Positions 29,330 through 39,314 of a stretch of 64,000 nt of DNA are shown piece after piece. A model generated the notes under the pieces. That model saw only the letters and a list, made by a program, of their open reading frames with translations. It was not told where the DNA came from and did no database searches. Source of the stretch: Vibrio tritonius (GTDB lineage Bacteria > Pseudomonadota > Gammaproteobacteria > Enterobacterales > Vibrionaceae); NCBI RefSeq assembly GCF_001547935.1, contig NZ_AP014635.1, positions 2,914,001-2,978,000 of the forward strand, in the 5' to 3' direction. The position numbers were made by a program, and so were the translations under genes. Position 1 is the first letter of the stretch, and each line of letters starts with the position of its first letter.

Positions 29330-30238
29330 TTAAGCCCTTGGATGGTGCTCATGATGGAGTTGTTTTAGTCGCTCTGTGGCAACATGAGTATAAATTTGTG
29401 TTGTTGATAAGTCACTATGACCTAATAACATCTGCACCACACGTAAATCAGCGCCGTAATTTAATAAGTGCGTTGCAAAAGCGTGGCGTAATACGTGCGG
29501 CGACAGCTTATCGATATCAATTCCAGCAATGACCGCATAGTGTTTAATCCGGTGCCAAAACGTTTGTCTGGTCATCTGTTGCGCTCTGCGACTCGGAAAT
29601 ACAACATCAGACGTTTTTTCACCAAGCAGATCGGGCCGGCCAGATTGAATAAAGGTTTCAATCCAATCCACCGCATTTTCACCCATAGGCACTAAACGTT
29701 CTTTGCCCCCTTTACCGATCACCCTTACCACACCCTGGCGAAGACTAATGTTCTCCATGGTAAGAGAAACCAACTCCGTTACACGCAATCCTGTTGCGTA
29801 CAACAGTTCTAGCATAGCTTTGTCACGCAGCTCAATCGGGTCGTTAGGGTCAGGCGCTTCTAGTAACGCATCCACCTGCTCTTCACTTAAATCCTTTGGT
29901 AACCGCTTAGGTAATTTAGGACTCACTAAAAGTGCACTTGGATCATCAGCGCGAACTTTCTCACGGTGCAAATATTGGAATAAGCGACGAATCGCTGACA
30001 GCATTCTCGCTCGGGATGTTTGTTTATAATCACAATCCACCAACCAAGCTTGAAACTCTTGTAAACCAGCAAAGCTGATGAAATCGAGGCGATAGTTATG
30101 CTCTTGCATCCAACTTAGCAACTTCGTTAAATCGTTACGATAAGATGCCAATGTATTTTCTGACAATCCCCTTTCCATCCACATTGCATCTAAAAATTGC
30201 TCTACCAATCCTTGGTCGGGAGAAAAAAACTCTGTCAC
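29330..30238 (-). CDS. xerD: Tyrosine recombinase XerD
   Basis: With XerC it resolves chromosome dimers at dif under FtsK control; vibriophages such as CTX also exploit it. The catalytic residues are seen in ATGLRVTELVSL (Arg), HVLRHAFATHLLNYGADLRVVQMLLGH (His-x-x-Arg and His) and the nucleophile in TTQIYTHV (Tyr). The SAM-like N-terminal core-binding domain covers residues about 10-100. Length 302 and neighbours (dsbC, recJ) mark it as the housekeeping XerD and not a mobile integrase. Confidence 0.96.
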   Translation of the reverse strand: MTEFFSPDQGLVEQFLDAMWMERGLSENTLASYRNDLTKLLSWMQEHNYRLDFISFAGLQEFQAWLVDCDYKQTSRARMLSAIRRLFQYLHREKVRADDPSALLVSPKLPKRLPKDLSEEQVDALLEAPDPNDPIELRDKAMLELLYATGLRVTELVSLTMENISLRQGVVRVIGKGGKERLVPMGENAVDWIETFIQSGRPDLLGEKTSDVVFPSRRAQQMTRQTFWHRIKHYAVIAGIDIDKLSPHVLRHAFATHLLNYGADLRVVQMLLGHSDLSTTQIYTHVATERLKQLHHEHHPRA

Positions 30239-30455
30239 ATGTGCCTCAATACCGATAGGTTATTATGAAGTAAATACCATAAAACATGGGGACACCCAAG
30301 TAAGCACCTAATTTTAGCGCAGTAGTTAGCTAAGTGTGCCATGTTTTGACCTGCTATTAGACTCAGTCTGCCCTCCTTTTAACGGATAAGGAATGCAACT
30401 GAAGACAATTTACGGTTAGAATCGACCACTCAGCTCGATTAATGAAGAAAAAATG

Positions 30456-30974
30456 ATGAAAATAGGTTTGTTTTATGGCTCAACGACGTGTTACACCGAA
30501 ATGGCAGCTGAAAAAATGCGTGCTATGTTGGGTGAAGAGCTAGTTGATATCTACAACGTCAAAGAAACGCCCCTAACCAAAATGAATGATTACGACTTTT
30601 TGATACTCGGCATATCCACTTGGGATTTTGGCGAGATTCAAGAAGATTGGAGCGCAATTTGGGATCAATTGAGCAGCGTCGATCTAAAGGGGAAATACGT
30701 CGCCCTATTTGGCTTAGGAGATCAAGAAGGCTATGGCGAATGGTTCCTAGATGCCATGGGCTTACTGCATGATGAAGTCTGCAAAGTGGGGGCACACATT
30801 TTAGGCCATTGGCCAAATCAAGGTTATGAATTTGAAGCCTCAAAAGCACTACTACCATCAGGCTCACATTTTGTCGGTTTAGCCTTAGATGAGGATTCTC
30901 AATACGAAGAGAGTGACGAGCGCATCGCCACTTGGATAGAACAAATTCTCACGGAATACCACGACGCCCTTTAA
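30456..30974 (+). CDS. fldB: Flavodoxin FldB
   Basis: This is an FMN-binding electron carrier. The phosphate loop [18 protein letters not shown], the [12 protein letters not shown] stretch and the [15 protein letters not shown] loop identify FldB as distinct from FldA. I choose the second of two adjacent ATGs (MKIGLFYG, 172 residues) by alignment with the E. coli protein; the first at 30453 adds one methionine. It is divergent from xerD, and its end overlaps the ampD stop by four bases in convergent orientation. Confidence 0.93.
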   Translation: MKIGLFYGSTTCYTEMAAEKMRAMLGEELVDIYNVKETPLTKMNDYDFLILGISTWDFGEIQEDWSAIWDQLSSVDLKGKYVALFGLGDQEGYGEWFLDAMGLLHDEVCKVGAHILGHWPNQGYEFEASKALLPSGSHFVGLALDEDSQYEESDERIATWIEQILTEYHDAL

Positions 30975-31543
30975 GAGCGAAGCTTTATCCCGGATTGCAC
31001 AAGGCCACGGCGGAATTTTGGCCAATCAAACACCAGTCCGGGATCCGTTTTACGTTGTGGTGCAATATACTGATGCCCTGTGATGCGTGGTAGCGTCATC
31101 TTCGGATAAGCTTCCATCAGCGCTAATGTCACTTGAGTTAATGCTTCATATTGCTGTTCTGTATAGGCGATAACATCCGTCCCTTCCAGCTCAATACCAA
31201 TGGAATAATCGTTACAACGTTCTCTTCCCGCAAAAGACGACTTACCAGCATGCCAAGCTCTAGCATGAAATGGAACAAATTGAACAATTTCCCCATCACG
31301 ACGAATTAGGCAATGAGCAGAAACGCCCATTTGATGAATCACCTTAAAAAAAGGATGCTCGTTAGGATCCAGCTGTCCTTGAAAGAACTGTTCAATGTAT
31401 GGGCCACCAAATTGCCCCGGCGGTAAGCTAATGTTGTGCACAACCAGCAAAGATATATCGGTTTCATCACTACGCTCATCACAAAATGGTGATGGAACAT
31501 GCCTTGCCTGCGTAAGCCAACCTTCTTGTATCATCATCGACAT
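30971..31543 (-). CDS. ampD: 1,6-anhydro-N-acetylmuramyl-L-alanine amidase AmpD
   Basis: AmpD is a cytoplasmic amidase that removes the stem peptide from recycled anhydromuropeptides, thereby keeping AmpR-type beta-lactamase induction low. Zinc ligands His36, His157 and Asp167 and the catalytic Glu119 ([10 protein letters not shown]) are in place. The 190 residues are near the usual 183-187. It is divergent from nadC, an arrangement conserved from enterics to vibrios. No ampE follows; fldB takes that place on the other strand. Confidence 0.95.
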   Translation of the reverse strand: MSMMIQEGWLTQARHVPSPFCDERSDETDISLLVVHNISLPPGQFGGPYIEQFFQGQLDPNEHPFFKVIHQMGVSAHCLIRRDGEIVQFVPFHARAWHAGKSSFAGRERCNDYSIGIELEGTDVIAYTEQQYEALTQVTLALMEAYPKMTLPRITGHQYIAPQRKTDPGLVFDWPKFRRGLVQSGIKLRS

Positions 31544-31651
31544 CTTCCTTTTTACCTTTGCTATGATTCTACTTCGCTACCGAACAAAATAAAGACTGTA
31601 TTTGCATGACAGTGGCGGTATGATTCATCACCTCTATCAATTAAAGACTGA

Positions 31652-32545
<894 letters not shown>

Positions 32546-32564
32546 TCGACGTCTTATTTACACG

Positions 32565-32594
32565 ATTAGGGTGCATGACGCACCCTAATTCTTA
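32565..32594 (+). terminator. Terminator of nadC
   Basis: The inverted repeat ATTAGGGTGC / GCACCCTAAT with a five-base loop is followed by a short T-rich stretch. The T run is imperfect, so readthrough is possible. Confidence 0.75.
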
Positions 32595-32616
32595 TTTTGA
32601 GTCTTATCTCGCAAAA
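32595..32616 (+). promoter_or_regulatory. Candidate CRP-S (TfoX/CRP) site upstream of pilA
   Basis: TTTTGAG-N7-TCGCAAAA matches the competence-type CRP site TTTTGCGA-N6-TCGCAAAA perfectly in its right half and in the outer TTTTG of the left half. It lies 130 bases before the pilA ATG. In V. cholerae and Haemophilus such sites need both CRP and TfoX/Sxy. Confidence 0.55.
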
Positions 32617-32745
32617 TTAACTGTGATGATAAAACATTCAAGTCTGTTTTCTTTAACTACCTCGCAGCCCGTTGCCCCATTCCTAGCTATCTCCCTTAGT
32701 GCTTCTTAACTTGTCCACACCTGTAAATCCATAGGAGTGTGCTGA

Positions 32746-33165
32746 ATGACAACCATGAGACACCGACAAGCCATCGGTGGTTTTAGCTTAATCGAACTGA
32801 TGATAGTCGTCGCAATTATTGCGGTAGTGTCAGCGATTGCTATTCCCTCTTATCGTGATTATGTCACACGAAGTCAGCTCACCGCGGGCGTTGCTGTACT
32901 AAAAGGACTCACTGCACCAGCAGAGCTTTATGTTCAACAAAATGGTGCGCTAAACAGCAATTCAAACCTCGCCATGCTAGGAATTAACTCCGACAGCTCT
33001 CGCCTAGGAACCCTTTCCATTGAACATGAGAGTTTGGTGTTTCGTTTCCATTCACCGGCCGGAGCGATTGCCATCCTCTCCCGCGATACCAACACTGGGT
33101 GGCAATGTCACATGACGTTACCTCACGATATGGATAGCAGTTTAACTCCGGTCAGTTGCTTATGA
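32746..33165 (+). CDS. pilA: Type IV pilus major pilin PilA (competence pilus)
   Basis: This is the pilin subunit of the type IVa (chitin-regulated, DNA-uptake) pilus. A 12-residue leader ends in GG, and PilD cleaves before Phe13 (GG|FSLIELM) with Glu at +5, the hydrophobic helix following. The C-terminal disulfide loop is CHMTLPHDMDSSLTPVSC. At 139 residues it is on the short side, and the middle is unlike any PilA I know, as expected for this variable protein. AGGAG lies eight bases before the ATG. pilB overlaps its stop by four bases. Confidence 0.92.
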   Translation: MTTMRHRQAIGGFSLIELMIVVAIIAVVSAIAIPSYRDYVTRSQLTAGVAVLKGLTAPAELYVQQNGALNSNSNLAMLGINSDSSRLGTLSIEHESLVFRFHSPAGAIAILSRDTNTGWQCHMTLPHDMDSSLTPVSCL

Positions 33166-34823
33166 CGGCACCTCTTTTCAAGCTATTAACCCAAGCTAAC
33201 TTGCTCTTACCTGATCAAGTGACTCCCCTTGGAAAACGTTGCAAAACGCAAGGCATTACTCCGGTTGATGCATTGATCCAAACCAAATTATTCAATGCCA
33301 TTCAATTATGCGAACACCTTAGCGAGCTCTTATCACTTCCGATCGTTCGCCTCGACCAATTCGATTGGCCAGCTCATCATCAGGTATTGCCATTACAATC
33401 GCTGATGCTAGCGTATCAAGCCATTCCGATCCAAATTAGTGCCACTCAATTAACTATCGCAGTTGCTGACCCAACACCGCAACAATTGGAGCATGAGTTC
33501 CAATTCGCAACTGGTCGACGCATAATCTTAGTACTCGCTTCCCATACCGAGATAACCCATGCTCTCACCACTTTATTTAGTGTGGTTAAGGAGCCACATA
33601 ATCACTATCAGGTGGACGTCCACTGGTCTGAAGAAGCAGAGAACAGTGAACAGGAGGAGCTGAATAACTCGGCCTCCCCTATTGCTGCGCATCTCGATCA
33701 ACTCATTCGCAGCGCGCACGAACGCAATGTATCCGACATTCACTTTGAACCTTACAAAGCACATTATCGAATTAGATTTCGCTGCGATGGAATTCTTAAA
33801 GAGGAACAACGGTTACCCGCTCATTCACAACGTCGCTTTTCTGCACGACTCAAGATCATGGCGCAACTGGATATTGCTGAACGTCGTTTACCCCAAGATG
33901 GTCGGATTCATTATCCTCTAACCACGGATAAATGGCTCGACATCCGTCTTTCCTCCATTCCAACCCAATGGGGAGAAAAAATGGTGCTGCGCTTACTCAA
34001 TACTCAAGTTCAACATACCTCATTAGCCACATTAGGGCTAAGTGAAGAACAACAAGCACTATTTCAACAAGCACTGCACCGCCCCCAAGGACTGATTCTG
34101 GTTACTGGGCCAACCGGCAGTGGTAAAACACAAACCCTATACACAGCCTTACAGCTATTGGACGCCGAGACTCTCAATATATCAACAGCTGAAGATCCTA
34201 TCGAAATTGCTTTGGAAGGGGTTAATCAAGTTGCTGTGCATAGCAAAATAGGGCTCGATTTTGCCCAAGTACTCCGCGCACTCTTAAGACAAGATCCTGA
34301 TGTGATGATGATTGGCGAAATTCGTGACTTAGAAACGGCACTAATTGCGGTAAAAGCCGCGCAAACAGGGCATCTTGTATTGTCCACATTACATACCAAC
34401 TCCGCATCAGAAACACGATTACGTCTACAACAAATGGGAATTGAACCCTATCACTTAGATGCTTCATTGAGTTTAATTATTGCCCAGCGACTGGTACGCA
34501 AACTCTGTAAGCACTGCAAACAGCTCTCTAATGCGAGCGTTCTTGCCCAGAAATCGCTTCAACTCGACAATAACCATCGCCTTTATCAAGCGCATTCCAC
34601 TGGTTGTTTGCATTGTCATCAAGGTTTTTTCGGGCGAGTAGGCGTATTTGAATTGCAGCCAATTGCCGCTCAATTAACACATCAACATCGTGATTGTCCT
34701 AAAGCAAACTCATCTCTTGCTCAGTCTGCCAAACAGCTGATACTCGCAGGAGAAACGACTCTCGAAGAGTGTTTACGCGTCATCCCCGACCTCTTTATTC
34801 CATTGCAGGGACACGATGAATAA
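33162..34823 (+). CDS. pilB: Type IV pilus assembly ATPase PilB
   Basis: PilB is the cytoplasmic hexameric motor that polymerises pilin. The N-terminal MshEN/T2SSE-N-like domain (residues about 5-140) precedes the ATPase domain with Walker A GPTGSGKTQ, the Asp box, Walker B MMIGEIRDLETA and the His box. A C4 zinc knuckle follows (CKHC and CLHC). The start ATG 33162 overlaps the pilA stop (ATGA); the TTG six bases upstream is less likely. Length 553 is normal. pilC overlaps its end by eight bases. Confidence 0.94.
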   Translation: MTAPLFKLLTQANLLLPDQVTPLGKRCKTQGITPVDALIQTKLFNAIQLCEHLSELLSLPIVRLDQFDWPAHHQVLPLQSLMLAYQAIPIQISATQLTIAVADPTPQQLEHEFQFATGRRIILVLASHTEITHALTTLFSVVKEPHNHYQVDVHWSEEAENSEQEELNNSASPIAAHLDQLIRSAHERNVSDIHFEPYKAHYRIRFRCDGILKEEQRLPAHSQRRFSARLKIMAQLDIAERRLPQDGRIHYPLTTDKWLDIRLSSIPTQWGEKMVLRLLNTQVQHTSLATLGLSEEQQALFQQALHRPQGLILVTGPTGSGKTQTLYTALQLLDAETLNISTAEDPIEIALEGVNQVAVHSKIGLDFAQVLRALLRQDPDVMMIGEIRDLETALIAVKAAQTGHLVLSTLHTNSASETRLRLQQMGIEPYHLDASLSLIIAQRLVRKLCKHCKQLSNASVLAQKSLQLDNNHRLYQAHSTGCLHCHQGFFGRVGVFELQPIAAQLTHQHRDCPKANSSLAQSAKQLILAGETTLEECLRVIPDLFIPLQGHDE

Positions 34824-36033
34824 AACATCGCTACGCTGTTTTCACTGGCATGGGCAAAATGGTCAAGGAAAACCATGTCGAGGAAAATACCTTGCTCGCT
34901 CTGAACAAGAGGTGATAGCACACCTCAAACAGCGCAATATTGTGATAAAGATGATTCAAAGTCGTCCTGCTGACTTAGTGTCAAAATGGCGTAACCGCTT
35001 TACCATCAAAGACATCCATCTTTTTACTCGCCAATTAGCCACACTATTAATGAGTAGCGTGCCACTTTCGGAGGCGCTGCGACTGATTCTAATTCACCAT
35101 CAAAAGGCGGAGATGCGTTCTCTGCTCACAGAAGTACAACAAGCGGTTATTGCTGGCATACCCCTTTCTATCGCGCTAAAAAATGCCAGCCATCATTTTG
35201 ATTCGCTTTACATTAGCTTAGTCAAATCAGCAGAGCAGCATGGTCAGTTAGCAGACGTATTTAATAAACTCAGCCAATACCTAGAACAAAAAGAACAACT
35301 CCGACAAAAACTATTAAAAGCCATGATCTATCCGCTGATTATTGTCCTCGTCGCCAGTATCGTCTGCTACATTATGTTGGTTTTTGTTATTCCGCAATTT
35401 GCCGACCTGTTCCATAGCTTCGGCGCTCAATTGCCTTGGTTAACGCAACAAGTCATCACTCTCTCAAATTGGTTAGCTGATTCGAGTGTGTCTCTCTTAT
35501 TAAGCGTCTCTGTCGTTGTAATTGCATTACGCGTTGCTCAGTCTAGGTCTTCGAAATTCAATTACCATTTAGCGAAGTTAGGCTTATCTCTACCGATTTT
35601 TGGCCGTATATGGTTGCGTAGTGAATTAGCCAGATTTTGCTCGACAACCGCAACAAGCTTGCGAGCTGGTATCTCAATTCTTGCTGGGTTGCAAATGGCA
35701 TCAGAAAGTGTAAGCAACCAGTATCTACTCAGTTTGCTACCAGACATTATCACTCGTATTGCGAATGGAGAGACCTTACATCAATCACTACGGCGCTACG
35801 AATGCTTTCCAGAAACGTTAATACAACTAACGATGATTGGTGAAGAAAGCGGTCGATTAGAAGAAATGTTATCCCGAGTTGCTTTACTCTACGAGCAAGA
35901 TGTCACTCAACGTCTCGAAACACTAGAAAAATTAATGGAGCCTGTCCTAATTTTATTACTAGGCATCGTGATTGGTGGTTTAGTGATCGCTATGTATCTT
36001 CCCATCTTTAATTTGGCTAGCATCTTGAGTTAG
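34816..36033 (+). CDS. pilC: Type IV pilus inner-membrane platform protein PilC
   Basis: PilC recruits PilB to the inner membrane. Two T2SF domains are visible (about residues 65-190 and 270-395), each followed by hydrophobic segments (LIIVLVASIVCYIMLVFVI and LILLLGIVIGGLVIAMYLPI). The typical EESGRLEEML and KSAEQHGQL motifs are present. Length 405 fits. Overlap with pilB indicates coupled translation. Confidence 0.95.
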   Translation: MNKTSLRCFHWHGQNGQGKPCRGKYLARSEQEVIAHLKQRNIVIKMIQSRPADLVSKWRNRFTIKDIHLFTRQLATLLMSSVPLSEALRLILIHHQKAEMRSLLTEVQQAVIAGIPLSIALKNASHHFDSLYISLVKSAEQHGQLADVFNKLSQYLEQKEQLRQKLLKAMIYPLIIVLVASIVCYIMLVFVIPQFADLFHSFGAQLPWLTQQVITLSNWLADSSVSLLLSVSVVVIALRVAQSRSSKFNYHLAKLGLSLPIFGRIWLRSELARFCSTTATSLRAGISILAGLQMASESVSNQYLLSLLPDIITRIANGETLHQSLRRYECFPETLIQLTMIGEESGRLEEMLSRVALLYEQDVTQRLETLEKLMEPVLILLLGIVIGGLVIAMYLPIFNLASILS

Positions 36034-36126
36034 TATGATCCTACCACTGAAGCCATCTTACTATTATCACCAATGGCTTCACGAATTTTCACCCATTACG
36101 GTTTCCAGAGGACACATCATTCCACC

Positions 36127-36996
36127 ATGGACATTTTTCTATATTACCCTTGGATATTTACTCTGTTTGCTACCGTATTTGGTTTAATCATCGGCAGCTT
36201 TCTTAACGTTGTGATTCACCGCTTACCTCGTATCATGGAGCAAGAATGGCGCCAAGAGTGTGCAGAAAGCTTTCCGGAATACAACATAGCGCCGCCAGAG
36301 CAATTACTTTCGCTAAGCAAACCACGTTCTCGCTGTCCAAAGTGTCACACCCAGATCCGAGCAATTGATAATATTCCTGTTGTCAGTTGGTTATTGCTTA
36401 AAGGACGCTGTCATCATTGTCACGAGCCGATTTCTGCTCGCTATCCCTGTGTAGAAATAATAACAGCGCTCGCGTGCTACCTCTTGGCTAACCAGTTTGG
36501 TTACAGCCCCTACTCTCTAGGGCTAATGTTTTTTACCTTCGTCTTAATCGCAGCGACCTTTATCGACTTTGATACCCTTCTTTTGCCGGATCAACTTACC
36601 TTACCTCTATTGTGGGCTGGATTGGCGATGGCATTATTGGGGTTTACCTCTATCACTCTCACAGACGCAGTGATTGGAGCAATGGCCGGATATTTGGTGT
36701 TATGGTCTCTCTACTGGGCATTTAAATTGCTGACAGGAAAAGAAGGCATGGGCTATGGTGACTTTAAGTTGCTCGCGGCATTAGGCGCATGGTTAGGTTG
36801 GCAACAATTGCCGATTATTATCCTACTCTCTTCTTTGGTTGGCCTGTGCTTTGGTCTAGTGCAATTAAAACTGCAAAAACAAGGATTAGAGAAAGCATTC
36901 CCGTTTGGCCCTTATCTAGCAATAGCAGGATGGATTAGTCTACTTTGGGGTAACTCGATCATCGATTGGTATTTGCGTTCATTTTTAGGTTGGTAA
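36127..36996 (+). CDS. pilD: Prepilin peptidase / N-methyltransferase PilD
   Basis: PilD cleaves and N-methylates type IV pilins and, in vibrios, the pseudopilins of the type II secretion system. The cytosolic C4 zinc loop (CPKCHTQ and CHHCHE), the aspartic protease pair (in DFDTLLLPD and [14 protein letters not shown]) and several membrane helices are present. I prefer ATG 36127 ([19 protein letters not shown], 289 residues), because the first 18 residues of the frame from 36073 are not family-like and have no ribosome binding site. AGAGGA lies 14 bases before 36127, a long spacing, so the start is less certain than the identity. Confidence 0.93.
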   Translation: MDIFLYYPWIFTLFATVFGLIIGSFLNVVIHRLPRIMEQEWRQECAESFPEYNIAPPEQLLSLSKPRSRCPKCHTQIRAIDNIPVVSWLLLKGRCHHCHEPISARYPCVEIITALACYLLANQFGYSPYSLGLMFFTFVLIAATFIDFDTLLLPDQLTLPLLWAGLAMALLGFTSITLTDAVIGAMAGYLVLWSLYWAFKLLTGKEGMGYGDFKLLAALGAWLGWQQLPIIILLSSLVGLCFGLVQLKLQKQGLEKAFPFGPYLAIAGWISLLWGNSIIDWYLRSFLGW

Positions 36997-36997
36997 C

Positions 36998-37606
36998 ATG
37001 TCTATGATTGTTGGATTAACAGGTGGCATTGCCAGCGGTAAAACCACTGTCGCAAATCTATTTCATCAACACTTTGCCATTGATCTAGTCGATGCCGATA
37101 TTGTCGCTCGCCAAGTTGTTGAGCCGGAATCGGCTGGTCTAAACGCGATCCTTGAACATTTCGGTTCTGATATCGTCACCAATAACGGCGAGCTTAATCG
37201 CCCTAAACTGCGAGAGATCATCTTTCATGACGAGCAACAGAAGCAGTGGATCAATCAGCTTTTGCATCCAATGATTCGTCAAGAAATGCAAAGACAACTG
37301 GCAGAAGTCACCTCTCCATATGGTTTATTAGTCGTGCCTTTATTGGTGGAAAATCAGTTGCAATCGATGGCGGATCGTATTTTAGTGATCGATGTATCTG
37401 AACCGATCCAAATTGAACGCACCATGATGCGCGATCAAGTAAGTGAAAAACAGGCTCGCGCGATTTTGGCATCACAAGCAACTCGCGAGCAACGTTTAGC
37501 TATTGCTGATGATGTCATAAAAAATGACGACAAAAACCAAGAACTTTTGCCACAAATTGCAGAATTACACCAAAAGTACCTAGCATTAAGCAGGGAAAAT
37601 CGGTGA
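36998..37606 (+). CDS. coaE: Dephospho-CoA kinase
   Basis: CoaE performs the last step of coenzyme A synthesis, phosphorylating the 3'-OH of dephospho-CoA. The P-loop is GLTGGIASGKTTVAN and the substrate-lid region includes DADIVARQVV. Length 202 is standard. The start lies one base after the pilD stop, so pilABCD-coaE-zapD-yacG look like a single transcription unit, a conserved order. PanB and PanC elsewhere in the window feed the same pathway. Confidence 0.96.
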   Translation: MSMIVGLTGGIASGKTTVANLFHQHFAIDLVDADIVARQVVEPESAGLNAILEHFGSDIVTNNGELNRPKLREIIFHDEQQKQWINQLLHPMIRQEMQRQLAEVTSPYGLLVVPLLVENQLQSMADRILVIDVSEPIQIERTMMRDQVSEKQARAILASQATREQRLAIADDVIKNDDKNQELLPQIAELHQKYLALSRENR

Positions 37607-37637
37607 GAATAGGGCCAAAGAAACATAGGCTAGCTAG

Positions 37638-38378
37638 ATGACTACACAAAAGTTTGAACATCCGCTCAATGAAAAAACGCGTATTTATCTTCGTGTAGAA
37701 GCATTACTCAACCAGATGCTTCAAGCATCGCAGTTTCGTGACGCGATCCAGCACCAGCTGTTTTTCCGTTCATTGTTTGATCTACTGGAAATTTTTGAGC
37801 AAATTCAACTTAAAAGTGAATTAGCCAAAGATATCGAAAAGCAGAGACAAACCTACCGAAGCTGGCTGAACGTCGATGGTGTCGACCAAGATACACTGCT
37901 TCAGTTACTTAGAGATGTTGATGGCGTACACCGCAGTTTGATGAATGCCGAACGATTCGGGCAATCGCTTAAGGAAGATCGATTCCTAAGCGCCATCCGA
38001 CAGCGCTTCAACTTACCTGGTGGATCATGTTGTTTTGATCTCCCAGCGCTACATTATTGGCTCCATCAAAGTTTCGAACAAAAAGTGAACGATGCTAGCG
38101 AATGGATGAGTACCCTAAAACCTCTCTCTGATGCGTTAAATCTTTGGTTAAAGTTAACCAGAGAGACTGGCTACTTCAAAGATAAATTGGCTAAAGCGGG
38201 TTTCTACCAAGGCGATGCGGTTGATGCCAATATTATTCGTCTTGCTATCCCGCTAGAATTTGGCGTCTATCCAATGATCTCTGGGCATAAAAACCGTTTT
38301 GCGATTAAATTTATCGATTTCAAATCAGGCCAAGCAAGTACACAAGACATCACCTTCCAATTAGCCGTTTGTAGCTAA
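37638..38378 (+). CDS. zapD: Cell division protein ZapD (YacF)
   Basis: ZapD cross-links FtsZ protofilaments and stabilises the Z ring. The protein is 246 residues, as usual, mostly helical in the first half, with conserved segments [35 protein letters not shown] and the C-terminal RFAIKFIDF beta part. It lies 31 bases after coaE and before yacG, the standard coaE-zapD-yacG order. Confidence 0.95.
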   Translation: MTTQKFEHPLNEKTRIYLRVEALLNQMLQASQFRDAIQHQLFFRSLFDLLEIFEQIQLKSELAKDIEKQRQTYRSWLNVDGVDQDTLLQLLRDVDGVHRSLMNAERFGQSLKEDRFLSAIRQRFNLPGGSCCFDLPALHYWLHQSFEQKVNDASEWMSTLKPLSDALNLWLKLTRETGYFKDKLAKAGFYQGDAVDANIIRLAIPLEFGVYPMISGHKNRFAIKFIDFKSGQASTQDITFQLAVCS

Positions 38379-38419
38379 TTGATTAAAGCAATACAGTAAT
38401 AAAAGTCATAGGAAATTTC

Positions 38420-38614
38420 ATGTCGAATAAACCTACTGTGGTGAAATGCCCACAATGTGGTTCACCCGTTGAATGGAGTGAAAAAAGCCCCTTCCGCCCA
38501 TTTTGCAGTAAAAAATGCCAAATGATCGATTTCGGTGAATGGGCAAGCGAAGAAAAAGCCATCCCTGGTGCACCTGATCTTTCTGATGCAGAAGGCTGGT
38601 CAGAAGAATCTTAA
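38420..38614 (+). CDS. yacG: DNA gyrase inhibitor YacG (zinc protein)
   Basis: This is a small C4 zinc-finger protein that inhibits DNA gyrase by binding GyrB. The zinc ligands are in [13 protein letters not shown] and [17 protein letters not shown]. The acidic C-terminal tail ([13 protein letters not shown]) is typical. 64 residues. It ends the coaE-zapD-yacG run. Right after it begins the accessory sigma-factor locus, whose first promoter-like element starts eight bases past the stop. Confidence 0.95.
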   Translation: MSNKPTVVKCPQCGSPVEWSEKSPFRPFCSKKCQMIDFGEWASEEKAIPGAPDLSDAEGWSEES

Positions 38615-38621
38615 TTATTGT

Positions 38622-38650
38622 TGTCACTATTTCCCCTCTGTCATCGTCTA
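38622..38650 (+). promoter_or_regulatory. Candidate ECF-type promoter P1 before the sigma gene
   Basis: TGTCAC (38622-38627), a 17-base spacer and CGTCTA (38645-38650) precede the ECF sigma gene by 31 bases. The same design recurs before the peptide gene at 39533-39561. ECF promoters commonly have a TGT/AAC -35 and a CGTC/CGAC-like -10, and ECF sigma factors usually activate their own genes. Confidence 0.6.
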
Positions 38651-38681
38651 AACTAATAACGATAACGAGCAGAGGACGATT

Positions 38682-39314
38682 ATGCAGACAACCACATCCC
38701 CGACCGATAACACCAGCGAGAGTAATCCTCTCCACCACTTTTCAGGCATTGAGTTCGAACAACTACGAACTCAAATGCTCAAGTTCGCGATTCTGCAAAT
38801 TCAAAACGAAGCACTGGCCGAAGAAGCAGTGCAAGAGGCAATGCTTGCAGCTTATCAATACCGAGAAAAATTCTCTCGCCAAGCGGCGCTCAAAACTTGG
38901 GTGTTCGCTATTTTAAAAAATAAATTGATCGATCTACTACGTAAAGAAAAGCGTTTTACTGCCGCGGAAGATCTAGCTGAAGGCTCGGGTTTGCATGGCG
39001 ATGCATTACTCGAGAAGTTATTTGATGAGCGGGGGCATTGGCAAAAACATGAGCGGCCAACAAAATGGCATGATCCTGAAAACCAAGCAGAGAATAAGCA
39101 CTTTTGGCGCATATTCGATACCTGTTTGCGTATGATGCCAGAAAAGTACAGTCGCCTCTTCATGATGCGCGAGTTCTTAGAGCTCGAAAGTGAAGAGATT
39201 TGCAGCAATGAAAACATCAGCGGCAACTACTTAAATGTCACTTTATATCGAGCACGTTTACGCCTACGTGAATGCTTAGAAATTCGGTGGTTTGAACAGG
39301 AGCAGCAATCATGA
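38682..39314 (+). CDS. ECF-type RNA polymerase sigma factor of the metal-stress locus
   Basis: The 210-residue protein has sigma2 (about residues 24-88: LAEEAVQEAMLAAYQYREKF then LKTWVFAILKNKLIDLLRKEK) and sigma4 (about 147-203: MPEKYSRLFMMREFLELESEEIC then YLNVTLYRARLRLRECL). A charged linker of about 50 residues separates them, longer than in RpoE. It resembles the group of ECF factors found with DUF2282-DUF692 operons, for example RpoQ of Cupriavidus gig. AGAGGA lies five bases before the ATG. The anti-sigma gene overlaps its stop (ATGA). I infer it drives both this operon and itself. Confidence 0.88.
   Translation: MQTTTSPTDNTSESNPLHHFSGIEFEQLRTQMLKFAILQIQNEALAEEAVQEAMLAAYQYREKFSRQAALKTWVFAILKNKLIDLLRKEKRFTAAEDLAEGSGLHGDALLEKLFDERGHWQKHERPTKWHDPENQAENKHFWRIFDTCLRMMPEKYSRLFMMREFLELESEEICSNENISGNYLNVTLYRARLRLRECLEIRWFEQEQQS

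Noticed and set aside
29330..30238. Tyrosine recombinase as a sign of a prophage or integron
   Set aside because: Length, motifs and the xerD-dsbC-recJ order identify the housekeeping XerD. No attachment site repeats or phage genes are nearby.
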